Assembly (NCBI RefSeq): GCF_014203125.1
Contig: NZ_JACHIH010000007.1
Location: 62,001-126,000 of the forward strand
Origin: Rhodopseudomonas rhenobacensis
Lineage (GTDB): Bacteria; Pseudomonadota; Alphaproteobacteria; Rhizobiales; Xanthobacteraceae
Direction of reading: 5' to 3'
DNA length: 64,000 bases
Under the pieces are notes generated by a model that worked only from the letters and a program-made list of their open reading frames with translations, made no database searches and was not told the origin of the DNA. Shown in pieces: positions 37,186-46,423 of this stretch (position 1 is its first letter; every line of letters starts with the position of its first letter). The translations under genes were made by a program, and so were the position numbers.

Positions 37186-38584
37186 GGCGATCGACCTTAC
37201 GGCGGAGGTGGTTGACGAGATCGATCCGCGTGATCAACCCCAGGAAATGCGCGCCGTCGACCACCACCACGACGTGGCCGCGATCGAACACCGGCAATAG
37301 CTGCTCAAGCGGCGTCGACACCGACACGGTCTCGACGCGTTCGCTCATCGCAAGGCTCACCGGATCGGCAAAGCGTGCGGCATCGGCGAAGGTCGCCATC
37401 AATAGATCGGACTCGTCGATGATCCCGACCACATGGTCGTCGATCAGCACCGGCAGCTGCGAGACGTCGTACAGCTTCATCCGCGAATAGGCGAAGTTCA
37501 GCGTATCGTCGGGCGCCACGGTGATCGCCGCGCCCTCGTCGTGGCGGCGCTGGATCAGGTCGCGCAAATCGCCCTGCTGCGGCCGCTGCAGAAAACCCTG
37601 GTCGGTCATCCAGGCGTCGTTGAACATCTTCGACAGATATTTGTTGCCGCCGTCCGGAAACAGCGTGACCACGCGCTTCGGCGTGGTCTGCTCGCGGCAG
37701 TAGCGCAGCGCGGCCGCGAGCAGCGTGCCCGACGAGGAGCCTGCCAAGATGCCTTCCAGGCGCAACAACTCGCGCGCGGCGGCAAACGAGTCCGCATCCG
37801 AGATCGAATAGCCCCGCGCCACCCGCGCGAGATCGGCATTGGGCGGCACGAAATCCTCGCCGATGCCTTCCACCAGCCAGCTACCGAGTTCGCCGGGCTG
37901 CCGTCCTTCGACGACATCAACCAGGATCGATCCTTGCGGATCGGCCAGCACCATCTCGGTCGACGGCGAAACGCGCGCGAAGAACCGGCTGATCCCGGTC
38001 ATGGTGCCACCGGATCCGATGCCGGCCACCACCGCGTCGACGCGTCGGCCCATCTGCTCCCAGATTTCCGGGGCGGTGCCGACCTCATGCGCCAGCGGAT
38101 TCGCCGGATTGGCGAACTGATTGATGAACACCGCGCCCGGTGTCTGCGCCGTGATCCGCGCGGCGACATCCTGGTAGTAAGCGGGATGGCCCTTGCCGAC
38201 GTCGGAGCGGGTCATCACCACTTCGGCGCCGAGCGCCTTCAGGTGCAGCACTTTCTCCCGGCTCATCTTGTCGGGAATGACAAGGATCAGCCGATAGCCC
38301 TTCAGCGCTGCGACCAGCGCCAGCCCGAGCCCGGTGTTGCCGGCGGTCGCCTCGACCAGCGTGCCGCCGGGCTGCAACCGGCCGTCGCGCTCGAAAGCGG
38401 TGATCATCGACAGCGCCGGGCGATCCTTGATCGAGCCGCCGGGATTCTGGAATTCGAGTTTGGCGAACAGCCGGCACGGGCCGGTATCGAACTGGGTGAG
38501 TTCGACCAGCGGCGTATTGCCGATCAGATCGAGCAGACTGCGTGGGGTCTGCTCGTCGGAATGCAAGGCTGCAATCATATTCAC
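37178..38584 (-). CDS. cbs: Cystathionine beta-synthase with C-terminal CBS-domain pair
   Basis: 468 residues. The PLP fold-type II catalytic part (residues about 12-325) has the PLP lysine in NPGGSIKDRPALSM, and VEATAGNTGLGLAL and GIGSGGTMTGISRFF. Two CBS domains follow (about 340-460; ITVAPDDTLNFAYSRMKLYDVSQLPVLIDD and VETVSVSTPLEQLLPVFDRGHVVVVVD in shortened form). It joins serine and homocysteine to cystathionine. The start is GTG at 38584, with an alternative ATG two codons on at 38578. With the downstream gamma-lyase it converts homocysteine sulfur to cysteine. Confidence 0.88.
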   Translation of the reverse strand: MNMIAALHSDEQTPRSLLDLIGNTPLVELTQFDTGPCRLFAKLEFQNPGGSIKDRPALSMITAFERDGRLQPGGTLVEATAGNTGLGLALVAALKGYRLILVIPDKMSREKVLHLKALGAEVVMTRSDVGKGHPAYYQDVAARITAQTPGAVFINQFANPANPLAHEVGTAPEIWEQMGRRVDAVVAGIGSGGTMTGISRFFARVSPSTEMVLADPQGSILVDVVEGRQPGELGSWLVEGIGEDFVPPNADLARVARGYSISDADSFAAARELLRLEGILAGSSSGTLLAAALRYCREQTTPKRVVTLFPDGGNKYLSKMFNDAWMTDQGFLQRPQQGDLRDLIQRRHDEGAAITVAPDDTLNFAYSRMKLYDVSQLPVLIDDHVVGIIDESDLLMATFADAARFADPVSLAMSERVETVSVSTPLEQLLPVFDRGHVVVVVDGAHFLGLITRIDLVNHLRRKVDRHA

Positions 38585-39099
38585 TGAGCGTCTCGCAATG
38601 ATGGCGTCCCCATGATGCGCTCACCGAGCCGGGCCGCGGTTCACAACTAACTGATCCTCGGATCGCGTCGTCGTCAATACGCCGGGACGACTTAAGCAGA
38701 AACTGTGAGTTCCACCGCCGCAGGCAGCATGGAACTGCACAAAGCGTCACTTCGGCAGCATCGCGTTCTTCGCGGTTTCGGTCAACGCGTGAGGGAACCA
38801 TTGCGGTCGTGTCGAGGTCACTTTGCGGTGACGATGCTCGCGCCGTCCACCCGCGTCGCGGATCCCTAATGGCTCGCGTCGAGCGACTTGTAAGCACGGT
38901 GATACCTTGCGTTATCAGCACAGCAACAAACAGGTCATGGACATACGCGTAGAAGAATACTCTTCACGGTTGAGTGGCGACTATGAAAACCAATCCTCGC
39001 GCAAATGAGTTACGAGTCGTGGTATCCGCTCCGTTGTGAGCGTGCCGAACGTAACTATCAGCGACTGCTGGTCGTCAATTCGCAACGATGTGATCGCGC
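38585..39099. other. 515-base divergent control region between cbs and the mar operon
   Basis: It contains the promoters for the leftward transsulfuration operon and the rightward mar operon. A short plus-strand open frame (39005-39238) overlaps the nifX-like gene in another phase and is not supported. No recognisable NifA upstream site, sigma-54 box or riboswitch was found by eye. The A+T-richer stretch 38930-39005 is the likeliest promoter area. Confidence 0.4.
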
Positions 39100-39480
39100 A
39101 TGGGTCCGCCACCGAGCTCAACCGAACCAACCCGGGTGGCGATCGCCACCGGCGACGGCGTCGCGGTCACCGAGCATTTCGGCTACGCGACGCAATTCCA
39201 GATCTGGGACTTTTCCGGCAGCGCACCGCGGCTGGTAGAGACCAGGCGTAATCTTCCGGCCTGCGGCGCCGATCGCAGCGCAGAGCGCCGCGATCCGATG
39301 GATATTTCGGTGGATCTGGTCGCGGATTGCCGCGCCGTGGTGGTGGCGCGGATCGGCGAATGCGCGATCAACCGGCTCTCGGCGCTCGGCATCCTGGCGT
39401 TCGAGACCGATGACGCGGTGGCGACAGCGGTGCGTGATCTCGCCGAAAGCACGCTGTTGCGGGAGCCCGTGCGCGCATGA
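39100..39480 (+). CDS. NifX/NifB-C-terminal-like cofactor-binding protein
   Basis: 126 residues of the dinitrogenase iron-molybdenum cofactor biosynthesis fold (RVAIATGDGVAVTEHFGYATQFQIWDF, in which HFG is the hallmark; VVVARIGECAINRLSALGI). Such domains carry or bind Fe-S cofactor precursors. In many NifB proteins it is fused to the radical SAM domain; here it is a separate gene whose stop overlaps marB by four bases (ATGA). It presumably hands the MarB product to MarDK. Confidence 0.82.
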   Translation: MGPPPSSTEPTRVAIATGDGVAVTEHFGYATQFQIWDFSGSAPRLVETRRNLPACGADRSAERRDPMDISVDLVADCRAVVVARIGECAINRLSALGILAFETDDAVATAVRDLAESTLLREPVRA

Positions 39481-40409
39481 CGATGCCTGTCGATCCTTGC
39501 GCGGCGCAGACCATGCGGTTGGAGGCGACCAAGCCGGCGTTTCCGGCGCTGGAGGGCCGTCACCCTTGCTTCAGCACCACCGCCGTCGGGCACGCGCGCA
39601 GCGCGCGGCTGCATCTGCCGGTCAGCCCCGGCTGCAATATCGATTGCGCCTTCTGCATTCGCGATTTCAATCGCCGCGATCAGCGCCCGGGCGTCGCGAC
39701 GCGGCTGCTCAGTCCAGATCAGGCGGTGGAGATCACCGAGCGGGCGCTTGAGCTGTGCCCCACCATCAACGTGATCGGCATCGCCGGGCCGGGCGATCCG
39801 TTGGCGACGCCGCATGCGCTGCAGACCTTCGAGAAAGTTCACGCCCGCTGGCCGGAGCTGGTGCTGTGCCTGTCGACGAACGGCTTGATGCTGCCGGAGC
39901 GGATTGAGGAGATCGCCGCGGTCGGCGTCACCACGCTGACGGTCACCGTCAATTCGGTCGACCCGCAGATCCAGGCCCAGATCACCCCGAAGATCGCTTG
40001 GCAGCGCCGCAGGTTGGACGGCATCGCCGCGGCCGAGCGGCTGATCGCCAATCAGCTCGACGGCATCGCCAAGGCTGCGGCGCTCGGGTTGACCATCAAG
40101 ATCAACACCGTGCTGATCCCGACCGTCAATGACGACCACATCGGCACGCTGGCGCAGCGCGTGGCGGAGGCCGGCGCGCAAATGATCAACATCATCCCGC
40201 TGATCCCGCAGCACGGCTTCGCGCATCTGCCGGCGCCCGGCATGATGAAGCGTTACGTCGCCCGCGCCGACGCCGAGCAGCACTTGCGGGTGTTCACGCA
40301 TTGCCAGCGTTGCCGCGCCGACGCCTGCGGCATTCCCGGCGTCAGCGACTACACCGCGCAGCTCTATGGCGACGGCATCAGCGCCGAGCCGACCTTCTCG
40401 CACGGCTGA
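39477..40409 (+). CDS. marB: NifB-like radical SAM cofactor-assembly protein
   Basis: 310 residues. The radical SAM cluster motif is C53-x3-C57-x2-C60 (SPGCNIDCAFC), followed by VIGIAGPGDPLATP, typical NifB segments INIIPLIPQHGF, and the C-terminal cysteines HCQRCRADACG. NifB makes the carbide-containing iron-sulfur core used by nitrogenases; this version lacks the fused NifX domain, supplied by the gene just upstream. It precedes marH by 38 bases. Name follows the described mar order B-H-D-K. Confidence 0.9.
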   Translation: MTMPVDPCAAQTMRLEATKPAFPALEGRHPCFSTTAVGHARSARLHLPVSPGCNIDCAFCIRDFNRRDQRPGVATRLLSPDQAVEITERALELCPTINVIGIAGPGDPLATPHALQTFEKVHARWPELVLCLSTNGLMLPERIEEIAAVGVTTLTVTVNSVDPQIQAQITPKIAWQRRRLDGIAAAERLIANQLDGIAKAAALGLTIKINTVLIPTVNDDHIGTLAQRVAEAGAQMINIIPLIPQHGFAHLPAPGMMKRYVARADAEQHLRVFTHCQRCRADACGIPGVSDYTAQLYGDGISAEPTFSHG

Positions 40410-40447
40410 CGCCGTACACCCAACAGCAACAACCAGGAGCGCCGATC

Positions 40448-41323
40448 ATGGCCAAGAAGCTGAAGCAGATTGCGATTTACGGCAAAGGCGGGATCGGCAA
40501 GTCGACCACCACCTCGAACATCAGCGCGGCGCTGGCTGAAGCTGGATATAAAGTGATGCAGTTCGGCGCCGACCCCAAGGCCGATTCCACCAACACGTTA
40601 CGCGGCGGCGAATACATCCCCTCGGTGCTCGACCTGTTGGCGGAGCGGCGCCGCGTCGACGCCTATGAGGCGATCTTCGAAGGTTTCGGCGGCATCTATT
40701 GCGTCGAGGCCGGCGGCCCGCAGCCCGGCGTCGGCTGCGCCGGGCGCGGCATCATCACTGCCGTGGAGCTGTTGAAGCAGCAACGGGTGTTCGAAGAACT
40801 CGACCTCGACATCGTGATCTACGACGTGCTCGGCGACGTGGTGTGCGGCGGTTTCGCCGTGCCGGTGCGGGAAGGCATCGCCGAGCACGTGTTTACGGTG
40901 TCGTCGTCCGACTTCATGGCGATCTACGCCGCCAACAATCTGTTCCGCGGCATCGAGCGCTTCTCCAATTCCGGCGGAGCGTTGCTCGGCGGCATCATCG
41001 CCAATTCGATCAACACCGATTTCCAGCGCGAGATCATCGACGACTTCGCCGCCCGCACCGACACCCCGATCGTGCAATATGTGCCGCGCTCGCTCACCGT
41101 GACGCAAGCCGAATTGAGCGGCCGCACCACCATCGAAGCGGCGCCGCAATCGGCGCAGGCCGATGTCTATCGGCAATTGGCCCGCCGCATCGCCGAGCAT
41201 ACCGACTCCAAAGTGCCGACCCCCCTCAACCCGACGCAATTGCGCGAATGGTCGGCGCGCTGGGCGGACCATCTGGTCGCCGCCGAACAGGCCGAGGCCG
41301 AGCGCAGTAGGCAGGTCGCCTGA
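40448..41323 (+). CDS. marH: NifH-like reductase of methylthio-alkane reductase
   Basis: 291 residues, an ATP-dependent electron donor. The P-loop is [10 protein letters not shown] (from residue 11); the [4Fe-4S] cluster cysteines are C97 (GVGCAGRG) and C133 (GDVVCGGF); R100, the site ADP-ribosylated in NifH, is conserved. The switch-region motif reads GADPKADST, with alanine where NifH has cysteine. AGGAG precedes the ATG at 40448. It would reduce MarDK and possibly the module A D/K proteins, which have no H gene of their own. Confidence 0.92.
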   Translation: MAKKLKQIAIYGKGGIGKSTTTSNISAALAEAGYKVMQFGADPKADSTNTLRGGEYIPSVLDLLAERRRVDAYEAIFEGFGGIYCVEAGGPQPGVGCAGRGIITAVELLKQQRVFEELDLDIVIYDVLGDVVCGGFAVPVREGIAEHVFTVSSSDFMAIYAANNLFRGIERFSNSGGALLGGIIANSINTDFQREIIDDFAARTDTPIVQYVPRSLTVTQAELSGRTTIEAAPQSAQADVYRQLARRIAEHTDSKVPTPLNPTQLREWSARWADHLVAAEQAEAERSRQVA

Positions 41324-41386
41324 CGGCGGCCGCGCGGCCGATGGCGAGGCCACACTGTCAGCATCTGTGCCAGCGGAGTATTCGGC

Positions 41387-42898
41387 ATGACCCTCAATCT
41401 GAAAACCTCCAGCGTCGAGACCCGCGAGCAGCGGCTCGGCACCATCATCGGCTGGGACGGCACGGCGACGCAGCTCGCCGATGAATCGGCGTTTTCGCGC
41501 GGCGATTGCGGTGGTTGCGGCGGCAAGGCGCGGCGGATCTGCGAATTGGAGGGGCCGTTCACCCAGGGCTCGGTGTGCAGCGAGCAGATGGTGGAGTGCC
41601 AGGCCGGCAACATCCGCGACGCGGTGCTGATCCAGCATTCGCCGATCGGCTGCGGCGCGGGGCAAGTGATCTACAATTCGATCTATCGCAACGGATTGGC
41701 GATGCGCGGCCTGCCGGTGCAGAACATCCGCTTCATTTCCACCAATCTGCGCGAACGCGACATGGTCTATGGCGGCGCAGATAAGCTGGCTTTCGCGATC
41801 AAGGCCGCGGTCGAGCGGCACGCGCCGAAGGCGGTGTTCATCGCCACCTCCTGCGCCTCGGGCATCATCGGCGACGACGTCGAGAGCGTGGCGCGCGCCG
41901 CGGAGGCGGAGTTCGGCATTCCGATCATTCCGCTGCATTGCGAGGGCTTCAAGTCGAAGCACTGGTCGACCGGCTTCGACGCCACCCAGCACGGCATCCT
42001 GCGCCAGATCGTGCGCAAGAACCCGGAGAAGCGGCAGGACGACCTGATCAACGTCATCAACTTGTGGGGCACCGACGTATTCACCCCGATGCTCGGCGAA
42101 CTCGGGCTGCGGGTGAACTATGTGGTCGACATGGCGACCGTCGAGCAACTGGCGCAGATGTCGGAAGCCCGCGCCACGGTGAGCTTCTGCTACACGCTCG
42201 GCACTTATCTGGCGACCGCGCTGGAGCAGGAATTCGGCGTCCAGCAGATCAAGGCGCCGCAGCCCTACGCCTTCGCCGGCACCGACGCCTGGCTGCGCGA
42301 GCTCGCCCGGGTCACCGGCCGCGAGCAGCAGGCCGAAGATTACATCGCCCGCGAGCACGCTCGGGTGAAGCCGCTGATCGCCGAACTGCGGCCGAAGCTG
42401 AAAGGCCTGAAGGGCTACGTCGCCACCGGCTCCGCCTATTCGCACGGTCTGATCGGCGTGCTGCGCGAGATCGGCGTCGAGGTCGACGGCTCACTGGTGT
42501 TCCACCACGACCCGGTCTACGACTCGGAAGATCCGCGGCAGGATTCGCTCGGCCATCTGGTCGAGACTTACGGCGACGTCAAACATTTCACCGTCGGCAA
42601 CCGCCAGCAGTATCAGTTCTACAATCTGCTGCAGCGGGTGAAGCCGGACTTCATCATCATCCGCCACAACGGGCTGGCACCGCTGGCGGCGCGGCTCGGC
42701 ATTCCGGCGATCCCGCTCGGCGATGAGCATCATGCGCTGGGCTATCAGGGCATGGTCAATCTTGGCGAGTCGATCCTGGCGGCGCTGCAGCATCGCAAAT
42801 TCCATCAGGACATCGCGAAACGCGTCAGCCTCCCCTACAAGCAATCCTGGCTGGCTGAGCCCGATCCGTTCGCGCTGTCGCGCGGCGCCACCGCGTAA
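41387..42898 (+). CDS. marD: Methylthio-alkane reductase alpha subunit, NifD-like
   Basis: 503 residues. P-cluster ligands C64, C89 (HSPIGCGAG) and C156 (TSCASGIIGDD). The cofactor cysteine is about C268 (VSFCYTLGTYLATALEQEFG). Two histidines, about H448-H449 (GDEHHALGYQG), stand in the loop that carries the cofactor histidine in NifD. An extra N-terminal cysteine cluster C41-x2-C44-x7-C52 is absent from NifD. With MarK it reduces the C-S bond of small methylthio compounds such as 2-methylthioethanol or dimethyl sulfide, giving methanethiol and a hydrocarbon or alcohol-derived product. Assignment rests on gene order B-H-D-K and sequence pattern. Confidence 0.9.
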   Translation: MTLNLKTSSVETREQRLGTIIGWDGTATQLADESAFSRGDCGGCGGKARRICELEGPFTQGSVCSEQMVECQAGNIRDAVLIQHSPIGCGAGQVIYNSIYRNGLAMRGLPVQNIRFISTNLRERDMVYGGADKLAFAIKAAVERHAPKAVFIATSCASGIIGDDVESVARAAEAEFGIPIIPLHCEGFKSKHWSTGFDATQHGILRQIVRKNPEKRQDDLINVINLWGTDVFTPMLGELGLRVNYVVDMATVEQLAQMSEARATVSFCYTLGTYLATALEQEFGVQQIKAPQPYAFAGTDAWLRELARVTGREQQAEDYIAREHARVKPLIAELRPKLKGLKGYVATGSAYSHGLIGVLREIGVEVDGSLVFHHDPVYDSEDPRQDSLGHLVETYGDVKHFTVGNRQQYQFYNLLQRVKPDFIIIRHNGLAPLAARLGIPAIPLGDEHHALGYQGMVNLGESILAALQHRKFHQDIAKRVSLPYKQSWLAEPDPFALSRGATA

Positions 42899-42910
42899 AG
42901 GAGCTCGATA

Positions 42911-44293
42911 ATGGCCATCCTCGCCCTGAAATCGCGCCCGACCGAGATTTCGCCGGACGCCGACAAATCCGGTCCGATCGAGCTGGTGCGCTATGTCTGC
43001 GCGATCGGCGCGATGCAAAGCGCCGCGGCGATTCCGCGCGTGGTGCCGATCACCCATTGCGGCCCCGGCTGCGCCGACAAGCAATACATGAATCTGGCCT
43101 TCTATAACGGCTTCCAGGGCTCAGGCTATGGCGGCGGCCCGGTGGTGCCGTCGACCAACGCCTCGCAGCGCGAAGTGATCTTCGGCGGCGCCGATCGGCT
43201 GCGCGAATTGATCGAGTCCACGCAATTGGTGCTTGATGCCGATCTGTTCGTGGTGCTGACCGGATGCATCCCGGATCTGGTCGGCGACGACGTCGGCTCG
43301 GTGGTGCGCGATTTCCAGAAGAAAGGCGTGCCGATCGTCTATGCAGAGACCGGCGGTTTCCGCGGCAACAATTTCACCGGCCATGAAGCGGTGACGCGGG
43401 CGATCATCGAACAGTATGTCGGCCCGTGGGACGGCGTCCGCGAGCAGGGGCTGGTCAACGTCTGGTCGCTGCTGCCGTATCAGAACACGTTCTGGCGCGG
43501 CGATCTCGAAGAGATCAAGCGGCTGCTCGAAGGCATCGGGCTCAAGGTCAACGTGCTGTTCGGGCCGGATTCCGCGGGCTTGAGCGAATGGCGCGACATC
43601 CCGCACGCGCAGTTCAATCTGGTGCTGTCGCCGTGGCTCGGGCTTTCGACCGCGACGCTGCTGGAAGAACGCGTTCACCAGCCGTTCCTGCATATCCCGG
43701 TGGTCCCGATCGGCGCGCGGCAGAGCAGCGAGTTCTTGCGCCAGGTCGCGGAATTCGCGGGTCTGCCGTCCGAACGCGTCGAGGCGTTCATAAAGAGCGA
43801 GGAGACGCGGTACTACAATTACATCGACGGCTTCACCGATTTCTATTCGGAATATTGGTGGGGCTTGCCGGCGAAATTCGCGGTGGTCGGCGACAGCGCC
43901 TACAATCTGGCGCTGACCAAGTTTCTCGTCACTCAGCTTGGCCTGATCCCGGCCAAGCAGATCGTCACCGAAGATCCGCCGGTCGAGCACCGCGACGCCA
44001 TCCGCGCCGAATTCCGCAACATCGATCACGACGTCAGCGTCGAGATCGATTTCATCGAAGACAGCTACCAGATCCACCAGAGCATCCGCAACGCGGACTT
44101 CGGCCACAAGCCGCCGATCATCTTCGGCACCACCTGGGAACGCGACCTGGTCAAGGAGATGAAGGGCTCGCTGGTCGAGGTCGGCTTCCCCGCGTCGTAC
44201 GAAGTGGTGCTGTCGCGCAGCTATGTCGGCTATCGCGGCGCGCTGTCGCTGCTGGAGCGGATCTACTCCACGGTGGTCAGCCACAGCGCGTGA
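42911..44293 (+). CDS. marK: Methylthio-alkane reductase beta subunit, NifK-like
   Basis: 460 residues. P-cluster cysteines are C30 (RYVCAIGAM), C54 (in THCGPGCADKQ) and C119 (LTGCIPDLVGDD). The body includes GLVNVWSLLPYQNTFWRGDL and ends in a YRGALSLLERIYST helix as in NifK. AGGAG stands nine bases before the ATG. It forms the heterotetramer with MarD. The last gene of the operon, followed by a hairpin. Confidence 0.9.
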   Translation: MAILALKSRPTEISPDADKSGPIELVRYVCAIGAMQSAAAIPRVVPITHCGPGCADKQYMNLAFYNGFQGSGYGGGPVVPSTNASQREVIFGGADRLRELIESTQLVLDADLFVVLTGCIPDLVGDDVGSVVRDFQKKGVPIVYAETGGFRGNNFTGHEAVTRAIIEQYVGPWDGVREQGLVNVWSLLPYQNTFWRGDLEEIKRLLEGIGLKVNVLFGPDSAGLSEWRDIPHAQFNLVLSPWLGLSTATLLEERVHQPFLHIPVVPIGARQSSEFLRQVAEFAGLPSERVEAFIKSEETRYYNYIDGFTDFYSEYWWGLPAKFAVVGDSAYNLALTKFLVTQLGLIPAKQIVTEDPPVEHRDAIRAEFRNIDHDVSVEIDFIEDSYQIHQSIRNADFGHKPPIIFGTTWERDLVKEMKGSLVEVGFPASYEVVLSRSYVGYRGALSLLERIYSTVVSHSA

Positions 44294-44330
44294 CGATGGG
44301 GTCGGTCGTCATCGATCGACGAGGAGCCGA

Positions 44331-44352
44331 GGCGGAAGATTGAACTTCCGCC
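44331..44352. terminator. Hairpin between marK and the convergent metY remnant
   Basis: GGCGGAAG (44331-44338) and CTTCCGCC (44345-44352) make a perfect eight-base-pair stem with loop ATTGAA. It sits between two convergent genes and could stop transcription from both sides. Confidence 0.6.
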
Positions 44353-44391
44353 GACCTCTGCCTTGGTTCGTTTGACGACGCAGCGCCCCTG

Positions 44392-45694
<1,303 letters not shown>

Positions 45695-45706
45695 GTCGAT
45701 CCTCGC

Positions 45707-46246
45707 TCATGCGAAATAGGTTTCGGGCTGGATACGGAACGGATCGAGCGCGGCATCGATATCGATGCGCAGCGCGCTGTTGACCACGTTGTTGACGATC
45801 ATCAGCGCGCCGAACACCGTCAGCTCGACGATCTCGGCCGGCGAGAACTCGGCGGCCAGCCGGCCATACAGCGCGTCGTCGACGCGGTTGGCGTCCTTGG
45901 CCAGTTGCTGGCCGTAGTCCCAGAGGAGCTGTTCGCGCGGCGTCAGCTGCAGCGTCTCCGGCGCCTCGCCCCAGCCGGCGATCTCCCGCCGCATGAAGGT
46001 GGTACAGAGCTCGCAGGCATTGGCGCGGGAGATCGCAAAGCAGAACAGCACCGCGGCGCGTTCGCCGAGGAACGGCTTGACCCGGGCGAACAGCGTGTAC
46101 CATTGCAGCACGGCGTGCAGCGCCACCGGCGAATGCAGCAGCACCGCCTTCATGTTGGAGAGGCTATGGGTCTTGATCAGCGCGTCATAGGCCGCGCGAA
46201 TGTCGGCCGGCGCCGTCGCCGGGTCGATGGGGGCAATGCGGGACAT
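45707..46246 (-). CDS. AhpD / carboxymuconolactone decarboxylase-family protein
   Basis: 179 residues starting MSRIAPIDPATAPADIRAAY. The redox pair is C78-E-L-C81 (ANACELCTTF), preceded by the LHSPVALHAVLQWY helix common in this family. Another family member is at 15977, next to tauC. It lies 12 bases upstream of the broken metY and may have been co-transcribed with it. Peroxide or disulfide reduction is the usual inferred role; no substrate can be named. Confidence 0.75.
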   Translation of the reverse strand: MSRIAPIDPATAPADIRAAYDALIKTHSLSNMKAVLLHSPVALHAVLQWYTLFARVKPFLGERAAVLFCFAISRANACELCTTFMRREIAGWGEAPETLQLTPREQLLWDYGQQLAKDANRVDDALYGRLAAEFSPAEIVELTVFGALMIVNNVVNSALRIDIDAALDPFRIQPETYFA

Positions 46247-46423
46247 CTCGGGATTCCTGGCTTTGCTCGGCGCTGAAACATCTCGCGCGATTCCTCCGCC
46301 GCTGCTGTTGTCGCGGAGCTGTCCGCGGCTCTGCTGCGGCATCGAGCGGAAGATTGCTGCGCCATGGTGGGATGCGCGATGGCGGTGGAGGCGATCCGCC
46401 TCCACCGTTTTCGAGGACGCGTG

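Noticed and set aside
39005-39238. Short open frame before the nifX-like gene
   Set aside because: It overlaps the nifX-like gene in another phase and has no ribosome site or family resemblance.
40598-42445. 615-residue minus-strand open frame over marH and marD
   Set aside because: Antisense shadow; the plus strand carries intact NifH- and NifD-type motifs with ribosome sites.
40448-44293. Classical Mo-, V- or Fe-only nitrogenase
   Set aside because: No delta subunit (G), no nifENV, the D subunit lacks the NifD loop pattern, gene order B-H-D-K and neighbours metY and transsulfuration point to a Mar-type enzyme.
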